Assembly (NCBI GenBank): GCA_037447655.1
Contig: JBBHKE010000879.1
Coordinates: forward strand, 293,429-357,428
DNA: 64,000 bases
Direction: 5' to 3'
DNA from: Zygnema cylindricum
Taxonomy: Eukaryota; Streptophyta; Zygnematophyceae; Zygnematales; Zygnemataceae
This document shows positions 57,674 to 64,000 of this stretch, piece by piece. Below the pieces are notes generated by a model. The model worked only from the letters and a program-made list of their open reading frames with translations. It was not told the DNA's origin and did not search any database. Every line of letters begins with the position of its first letter. The first letter of the stretch is position 1. The position numbers and the translations under genes are program-made.

Positions 57674-60600
57674 CCGCTCCCTCTCTCTCCTCTCTCTCTC
57701 TCCTCTTCCCTCTGGTTTTTTTTTTTAAGAAAGGGAGATTGCGAAAGCTGTTAAGAAAAATTCCATAAGCAAAAACAAAACCGATGGCAAATTAGTGTGA
57801 TTGACTTCAATAACGATTCACGGAGTAGCTTCTGTCTGGCTAATTCACCTAATAATTTCCTTTCAATAAACAGTGAGGAAACCCTTTCCTTTCTATTCTT
57901 GTATTGGTGAATTTCTCCTTATAGCTGGTAGCTATTCTTGACTGCATGAGCTTATGCTGGTGAGAGAAATACAAGGGTCGTCCTTGACTTATTTGTAAAC
58001 TTTCGGAGGGTTGTATCCACATGCTGCCCCATAAGCGTCATTACAGATTGTAAATATGGTAGATTTTTTAGTTCACTGTACTTCTTTCCTCAAAGATTTT
58101 TTCCTTGTTGCTGTTGAATTACTGCTTTTTTTCTTTCTCTAAAGGATAGAATGCTTGTCTTCATTCATATGTTTTGTCTATTCTAAGGTTGGGAATAAGA
58201 TTCAGAACCAGGTAGAGAAATGTTGAGAATTATTCACTGCGACCAATCAGACAAGTCAAAGAATTGTGTTAAAAAGCAAAAAGAAAACCGCAATTTTAGA
58301 ATAGTAATTCTCTGACTTCAATTCCCATTTTGTCGCATATAGTACTAAAGAAGCTGTTTTTGCTCAATCCAGACAGGTTTCAATGCAGTAGTGAATGGTT
58401 TGTCATCTTCTTATCGACTTTACACCAAAGAGATACAAAGACAGTTTGTTTACAACACAGAAAAGGACACTTAATTCCAATATTTTCGCTGACTCTAAAG
58501 TTGCAAATCATGTCATAAAAGCAAGTTTTGCACACTACAGAGTAGTTGTTGTTTTCTTCTTTGTCTTTATCTTCGTCTTCTATATAGATTTTGTGAATAG
58601 GATGTCATCTTCTTAATGACTTTGAATCGAGGCAAAACAAAAGGCAGGGTTCTTAAAACGGAAAAATTAATACTTAATTCCATTTTTTGCCAATCATATC
58701 AGAGAGCAACTTTTCCTCACTTCAGGGTTGATGTTGAAAATGGGATGTCATCTTCTTAGTGACTTTGATCAAAGCAACATGTTTAAAATGAAAATAAAAA
58801 TACTTCATTCCAATATTTGCGTAGAAGCTGTTTTTTCTCACTCCAGAGTTGAATCTCCGTCTTCCTCGCAATGTTGCAAATCAAAATTTATCTTCTTAGG
58901 GACTTGAACCAAAGGATCAAGTTTAAACAAAAACGAGAATACTTTATTCCATTATTTGCACAAAAAGCTGTTTTAGCCCCTTCTCCTTCATGTCATCTTC
59001 AACTTCCGTGCAGATCTTGTGAATGGGATGTCATCTTTTTATTGACTTTGAACCAAAGCAACATGTTTAAAGCAAAAAAAAAGGATAGGAGCACAGGACC
59101 TATTTTCCTCACTCCAGAAGTCGTCTTCATCTTCCATGCAGATGTTTCAAATCGGAAGTCATCTTTCTAGTGACTTAGAACTAACGAAACGACTTTTATT
59201 CCAATTGTTTTTTCTCACTCCTGGGTCATCTTAACTTTCCATGCAGATGTTGCGAATGGGATGTCATCTTCTTAGTGACGCCATGTCCAGTAGTGTCACA
59301 GCCATGCTGCCAGCTGGCATGAATTCCATGAGTGCTGCTAGCATGCGTGCCAGCTCAGCAGTTTCTATGTCGCAAGGGGGCGGCAATATGGTCAGTATCT
59401 CGGGAAGCATTTCGAGCCAAGCAGGAGGCTGGTCCTCGCTGGCAGCGCGCCATTCGCCGATTCCAGAAGCCGTGGTGCGATTGGCTGGAAGCGCTCACCT
59501 CCTTCGAGCCACTGCCTGGGAACTCTATGGCAGGTGAAAAAAGTTATCTTTTGCTTGCTTTCTGTGACTCCTGTTTTTTATTTATTACTTCTGTTCTTTG
59601 CTCTTCCTTTTTCCTTTCAAAACTCTTGTCTGCTTAGAGCCACCATGTGGGAACTACATGGGTTGGAAAATGCTTGATTTCTGTGACTCTCATTTTTAAT
59701 TTTTGCTTATGGTTTTTGTTACTCCTGTTTTCCTTAAGACTCCCGCCTTCCGAGAGACTGAACTGCCTGGAAACTCTATGGCCGGTGAAATAAGTTATCT
59801 TTTGCTTGCTTTCTGTGACTCCCGTTTTCATTTATTGCTTCTGTTGTTTGTTGTTCCTTTCTTCCTCAAAGGCCCTCACCTGTTTAGAGCTACTAGTCGG
59901 GAGTTAATTATCTTTCACCTGCTTTTTGTGACTCTTGTCTTTTATTTTATCTTCTGTTTATTGTTGCGTTCTCATCATCGAATTGATGCGCTCGGATGTT
60001 GACAAATAAACTTGCACCTGGTTTTTTTGTGAGGGAGAAAGTAAGTTCTTTTCTTTTAAATTAGTACTTCTTCTTCTCCTTCTTGTTTTGCAGTGCTCCG
60101 ATGGAGAGGATCAGTGCTCTTGTCCACGCAACATGTTACCGTGACGTGGCAACGTGAGATATTTTTATTTTTTTTCCCTTTTAACACCTTTTTAAATTTT
60201 GTTTTTTTTATTGCATTGCTTAAAGATTTGTCAGCTCTTTAATACATGGGGCGGAGCTTGTAATGCATTTTTGTCAAAAGTAACCATTTTGTTGTTTTTC
60301 TTTGTACTTTTATTGCAGTGCTGAGGAAATGTGTACAGCATATGTGAAATTGGCTACACATCTTGCATTGCACAAAGGCCATGGCGGTGAGTTTTTTTTT
60401 TTTTTCGTCCCCTCTCCCCTCTCCCTCTCTCCCTCTCTCTCGCTCTCTCTCCTCTTTCTCTCTCGCTTTTTTCTCTCTACTGATAGAAAATATTTAAATT
60501 GGGCATAGGTTGCAATATATGCTCCTACTTTTTGTCAAGTTATGTTGTCAACGTGTCTTTTCGAATTCAAAGCTTCAACGAATCGATGGAGTTCAAAGCG

Positions 60601-63554
60601 TTTCGTGGTCAAAAGGAAGGCAAAAGCATCGTTGGTGCAACTGTTCTCATCGTGAATTGTTATTTGTCTCAAAAATGATGTTTGAAAGTCTTATGGAGAT
60701 GAACCTCAATTGTATTATGTTAATATTTCAGTTCTAAACAATGTACTTCTGGGGGATTACTTTGGAGATTTTTCTGCAACTAAGTAACTAACTAAACTTT
60801 TGAATTAATTAAGTAATTAACGAAAAAAATAAACGACTAACGACTTTTTTCCGCAACTAATTACCGCTTTCTGCAATATTGGCAGCTGCCCTTGCTGCCC
60901 TTCAAATGGCGAGTAAAAAAATTGGCCAAAAAGGATCCAGAGAGTTGCGGATGGCCCATTTGCAATTAATTCATTCACACTCACTTTACAGGTATATAAT
61001 GATGCGACAGGTGACAATAATTTTAGATAGGTTTTTCGGTAATTTTTAAGTTGCGGTTTTCCATGTCGATAAGGTCTGTTCTGGAGACTAAGATCCAATG
61101 TGATAAAGTAATTTGGTCTCAGCTCGTCCAAGACTATCCCACACGTTTTATCTCCTTTTTACCACTCCCTTACAATATGCGCATAACTGTTTTACGTCCA
61201 TATCTAAGACACATCATTTTAGATGCAGTTTAATTCCGCCCTATAGTAATGCTTGATTTGATTATGATTTCTCATTGGCTGTGTATGCTGAAATGGTAAT
61301 AATAATTTACACTCAAGACCATAAAAGAAAGGATAAAAAGAAAGATCAAAAGAAAAAGAAAAACAGACGATAAAAATCGCTCCGTACTTTTTGAATTGAT
61401 TGATTTCCTGGTTCCTTCTCAGAGGTGAATTGAAGCGGTCAGAGACAGCCTGTATGGAGCTTCAGGCCATGGCTTCCCCTGTGGAGGGAGTGGATGTGGA
61501 GCTCAAAGTAGAGGCACAAATGCGATGGGCACGGACTCTTCTCGCAGCTGAACGTGTGACAGAGGTACATAATTATACTTGATATATATATATATATTCT
61601 GTATATGTCCATATATATCCATGTATCTATACATCTATACATCTATACATCTATATATCTATATATCTACCTATCGATATATCTGTATAAATTGACTGTG
61701 TATATATTACTGTTTCTATATATACACACAGCTCGAGGCAGAACGCGCAGTAGAGGTATGACCATGAATGGATGGAGACTTTATAATGTCAGTCACGTTT
61801 CGTTCAGAATTCATGTGGTTTTATGAGAAAGCCTATGTATGGTTACTCACAAAACTGTACGACAGTGTACGATTACTGATGAAATGGAGTTAACTTTGGT
61901 AGTGTAAGGAGTCTGTTAGAGGGAAACACAAGCAAAGGCAAAAGGAAATCTTTGGCTGAAGAGAGAATTCATAGAGCGTACTACGAGCGATTATTGTTTT
62001 CTGTTGCATGCACTGTGGCTGCCCTCCTTTTTGTGTTCTTCTTTTTGATATTTGCACCGCAAACAGTCTATATGCATGCTCTAATTGCAAGAAAAAAAAA
62101 AAAAACACTCAGCTGAGGTTCTTCGATTATTCCGTTTGGGGAATTATGATTATGCGATGTCATTGAGACATGACTAACAGTGGTTCCATCTTCTTCTGAT
62201 CTCACCTTTTGGCATCCTGGTTTTTCGGTCGGATCCGTTTCAGAGTTTTTAAAGTTCAAATTTTCATTTCACCATTTGGTTGTTGCTTTCTTTTCGGGAT
62301 TATTGTAGGCCGCAGAAGAAGCGAAGCATTTATTTGCTCTGTGTTATAAATCTGGTTTACAGCTTGAACGTGTTCGAGTGCTCCTTCTATTCGCCGACAT
62401 TCATAAGGTTTGCCCATTTGTCCAGAATATAGTTTGAATATCTGTTATCCAGAATATGGTCGTGTCTTTGTTTGTTGCACGTCATTGTATTGCCTTGTAT
62501 ATTACTGCACTGATATTACTTTTATTCTTGATAGTAGTAATAGTACTTTGTACTATTACATTGTTGTTTGATACTATTTGAACCGACTACCGCATTAGGA
62601 ATAAAATAATTTCACTCATATTCTTTTTTTCTGTGTGACTGCGATACTCTTTCTAGTCTAGGTGTCGTTCGTCGTCCTCTTTTTTTTTGCAAACTCTTTT
62701 CTTTGGATTCAACTTTGTCCTCCAAACTTTCTGTCTGCGCATTATCATTAAATTGTTCCTTTTGTGACTATTGTTAAGTTGTTCCTTTTATTGATCACTT
62801 GTTGAGTTTTTTTTTTTTCTTCCGCTATTATTTTTTTATAGTAAGCAGGCAGTCCCATGGCAGGCCTTTCATATGCTTTCAGTTCTCTCACTCCCACAAA
62901 ATCTCTGAGTTTCTCTGAGCAACTCCCTCGCTTTCAACTTATTCGCATACTTTTAACTTATTCCCTCTGCTGATTTATGGTCATATTATTATTTTTTTTT
63001 TTTCTTTTCTGCAGAAAGCAGGCAGTCCTATCACGGGCCTTTCATATGCTCTCAGTTCCCTGACTCTTGCTAAATCTCTGAGTTTGGAGACTCTCCGGGC
63101 AACTGCCATAGTCCTTCTCGCCGAGCTTTGGGCCGCTATGGGCCTCTCTCACGCCCAACGTGCCTTGGAGCTTTTACAAGAATGTTTACCTCAAGTTTTG
63201 GGCCATGGGGGACTCGAGCTTCAATCTCGCTGCCATCTAGCTCTTGCCACCTGTCTCGTTAACAGTATGGACCTGAAACAGTGTAAGTTGTTTTTTTTTT
63301 TTGGAATGCGAAACGTTTTTTTTTTCAGGATTTTTTGAACCTGAGGGTAGATAGAGAGCGTCGGGCTAAGTATTTCCCTTTGCGAAAGTCAATCCAGAAG
63401 CCATGTATTGAATTTTTGCACACGTTCAATTAATGATTGTTCTATGCTTTTGTTGTTTTGCAATATTTTTATGGTTTGGGAAACAGTACAAGCTGATCCC
63501 GATACTGTACTTTCTCCCTTGGAGGCGGCCGCTCAAGGGTTTGAAGCCTTAGAG
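50608..63554 (+). CDS. APC5: Anaphase-promoting complex subunit 5 (APC5), continues past the window
   Basis: Nineteen exons join in frame (909 residues so far): 50608-50754, 52062-52221, 52540-52676, 53296-53656, 53934-54159, 54427-54505, 55219-55304, 55843-55957, 56302-56334, 56849-57100, 57393-57425, 59247-59533, 60094-60153, 60319-60386, 60886-60991, 61423-61564, 62309-62407, 63015-63282 and 63487-63554. APC5 is a TPR-type scaffold of the APC/C ubiquitin ligase, which drives mitotic exit. Family marks: VTPHRVALCALLGAYATP, SSLGLFLRRCILNFNSLTFE, LDAQLKDLLKLAPELPKVHY, LRYLNFVQHGDF, LGLGSLHVHFGHVAEALRAL, LAHIMASLCHLLSE, LLRATAWELYGSAPMERISA, VELKVEAQMRWARTLLAAER, LLLFADIHKKAGS, LLAELWAAMGLSHAQRALEL and VLGHGGLELQSR. 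Length is close to plant APC5. An acidic stretch (about residues 270-300) is encoded by exon 5. Exon 11 (33 nt) is the least certain. Exon 18 ends at GT AAGT after CAGT. Confidence 0.95.
51940..52061 (+). other. Open stretch before APC5 exon 2, possible alternative exon
   Basis: After a GCAG at about 51943 the frame reads LRKLKEMDLPLWFDSMRHLP and stays open to the exon 2 acceptor region. It looks protein-like, but including it would shift frame into exon 2, and the family shows no matching segment. Function unknown. Confidence 0.25.
54499..54658 (+). repeat. Tandem copies of the APC5 exon 6 donor region
   Basis: CCTAAGGTAAGGGTTTCAAC at the exon 6/intron boundary recurs as CACCTACGGTACTAATTTCA (54550), CACCCATTGTACGAATTTCA (54592) and CACCTAAGGTAAG (54645). 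The last keeps an intact donor. Confidence 0.75.
54873..55074. mobile_element. MITE, TACACCG family, in APC5 intron 6
   Basis: Ends TACACCGTGAATCGCTTTTA and GCTAATAGCGATTCACGAC(ATA). Confidence 0.7.
57536..57715. repeat. CT microsatellite and CT-rich tract
   Basis: (CT)n then CTCCCTCTCTCC and CTGTCT variants in APC5 intron 11. Confidence 0.85.
57796..57830. mobile_element. Lone TACACCG-family right end
   Basis: TTGACTTCAATAACGATTCA then CGGAGTAG matches the right terminal repeat. No left partner was found nearby. Confidence 0.4.
58385..59246 (+). repeat. Tandem degenerate copies of the APC5 exon 12 5' edge
   Basis: Six copies of the exon 12 start (GAATGGGATGTCATCTTCTT then AGTGAC) precede the true exon, at about 58391, 58592, 58733, 58872, 59014 and 59138. 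Spacing shrinks from about 200 to about 105 bp. Units also share intron sequence such as GACTTTGAACCAAAGCAACA and TTTTTCTCACTCC. The copy at 59138 keeps ATGCAG and an open frame (MFQIGSHLSSDLELTKR, against MLRMGCHLLSDAMSS in the exon). Confidence 0.9.
59500..59950 (+). repeat. Tandem degenerate copies of the APC5 exon 12 3' edge
   Basis: The exon end and donor (GGGAACTCTATGGCAGGTGA) with the following intron (TTATCTTTTGCTTGCTTTCT then GTGACTCC) recur at about 59636-59700, 59750-59830 and 59884-59945. The copy at 59750 is almost complete but reads GGCCGGTGAA at the donor. Confidence 0.88.
61570..61715. repeat. ATATCTAT/ACATCTAT simple repeat
   Basis: (TATA) and (ATCTATAC)n run between APC5 exon 16 and the 24-nt cassette candidate. 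Confidence 0.8.
61732..61755 (+). other. Candidate 24-nt cassette exon in APC5
   Basis: CTCGAGGCAGAACGCGCAGT(AGAG) has an AG before it and a GTATG donor after it, and is a multiple of three. It would add LEAERAVE in frame after LLAAERVTE. Its sequence resembles the end of exon 16, so it looks like a local copy. The family alignment needs no residues here, so it may be spliced out normally. Confidence 0.4.
62838..62937 (+). repeat. Degenerate copy of the APC5 exon 18 start in intron 17
   Basis: AAGCAGGCAGTCCCATGGCA, GGCCTTTCATATGCTTTCAG and AAATCTCTGAGTTTCTCTGA copy the first 95 or so bases of exon 18 (63015-63110) at roughly 80% identity. A short indel breaks the frame. Confidence 0.9.
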
Positions 63555-63699
63555 GTGAGAATTTGTCTTTTGTTTGTTGTCGTGGTTCAAAAGGTTTAAT
63601 GTGCTAAAACAGTTTGAATCGTTATGTATTGATACCCTGTACAGTACGTGTACTGTAGTATTTTGCGTATAGTATGCGTATTGTATGGGAGAACAATAT

Positions 63700-63825
63700 A
63701 TAACGTTTTCAATTGTAAAACAATGGGAAATGTCATATATGGTTACCCTGTACCATGCACGCATTATACCGTAGTAACCACATATGGAGTCTTCAATTGT
63801 TTGCGCACATTTGAACTATGGTCTG
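63700..63825. mobile_element. Inverted-repeat element, second family
   Basis: Arms TTTTCAATTGTAAAACAATG with GTCATATATGGTTACC and GTAACCACATATGGAGTCTT with CAATTGTTTGCGCACATTTG; related to 21758-21917 and 37163-37307. Confidence 0.6.
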
Positions 63826-63868
63826 TTGTGCCTATTCTTTGACTAATATTATATCGCCGATCATAAAG

Positions 63869-64000
63869 TACACTGCCCGTTGCTACGCTAATCCGGTCAC
63901 GACATTTCTTGACCGAAATCATAAAATGGTGTTCCTATTTAAGGAAGTGGCTTAAATCGGCAACGTCGCTCTGCCCTAAATTAGGATTATTGATCTAATT
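63869..64000. mobile_element. MITE, TACACCG family, subtype B, cut by window end
   Basis: Left end TACACTGCCCGTTGCTACGC; interior AATCATAAAATGGTGTTCCT and AAGGAAGTGGCTTAAATCGG as in other subtype B copies. Confidence 0.6.

Overview
The window is intron-rich nuclear DNA of a photosynthetic eukaryote of the green lineage. It encodes a nuclear gene for plastid ribosomal protein L15 with a leader and a plant-type iron superoxide dismutase with a transit-like leader. It also encodes an F-box/kelch protein, a class IV histone deacetylase of the HDAC11/HDA2 type, the SM protein VPS45 and the APC/C subunit APC5. Codon-level continuity across GT-AG introns was checked by hand for the multi-exon genes. 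A streptophyte alga or an early land plant is my best guess, from protein content only. An interstitial CCCTAA tract is present.

Layout. 1-2552: 3' part of an unidentified Asn/Gly-rich gene (+), ending inside a MITE. 2545-6828: a cluster of inverted-repeat transposons, including a Harbinger-like element nested in another element with a TAA duplication. 6875-7006: degenerate telomere-like tract. 7051-9071: four-exon gene (+) for a probable plastid membrane protein. 9072-11741: AT-rich repeats and intergenic DNA. 11742-13028: single-exon F-box/kelch gene (-). 13029-17308: MITEs and purine-rich repeats. 17309-19746: plastid L15 (-). 21017-27281: Fe-SOD (+) with an acidic C-terminal extension. 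27282-32022: intergenic repeats. 32023-42020: VPS45 (+), 13 exons, complete. 44077-50246: HDAC (-), convergent with VPS45, with about 645 bp of nearly pure CCCT repeat in one intron. 50608-63554: APC5 (+), 19 exons in the window and continuing past its end. APC5 and HDAC are head to head across about 360 bp.

Two themes run through the window. First, a large family of short elements with TACACCG...CGGTGTA ends, in at least three subtypes, sits in introns and intergenic DNA (about 20 copies or ends). Second, and the most unusual, many exon edges have degenerate local copies beside them. These include VPS45 exons 5 and 8, APC5 exons 6, 12 (both sides), 16 and 18, and probably the stop-codon regions of VPS45 and the SOD. 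These 'echoes' lie in the adjoining intron or 3' flank, often with a damaged splice site. I know of no named feature type for this pattern. It fits repeated local tandem duplication centred on exon boundaries, a proposed route to new introns and cassette exons.

The genes are ordinary housekeeping and plastid functions (vesicle fusion, cell-cycle ubiquitylation, chromatin deacetylation, plastid translation and oxidative protection). No operon-like functional linkage is implied.
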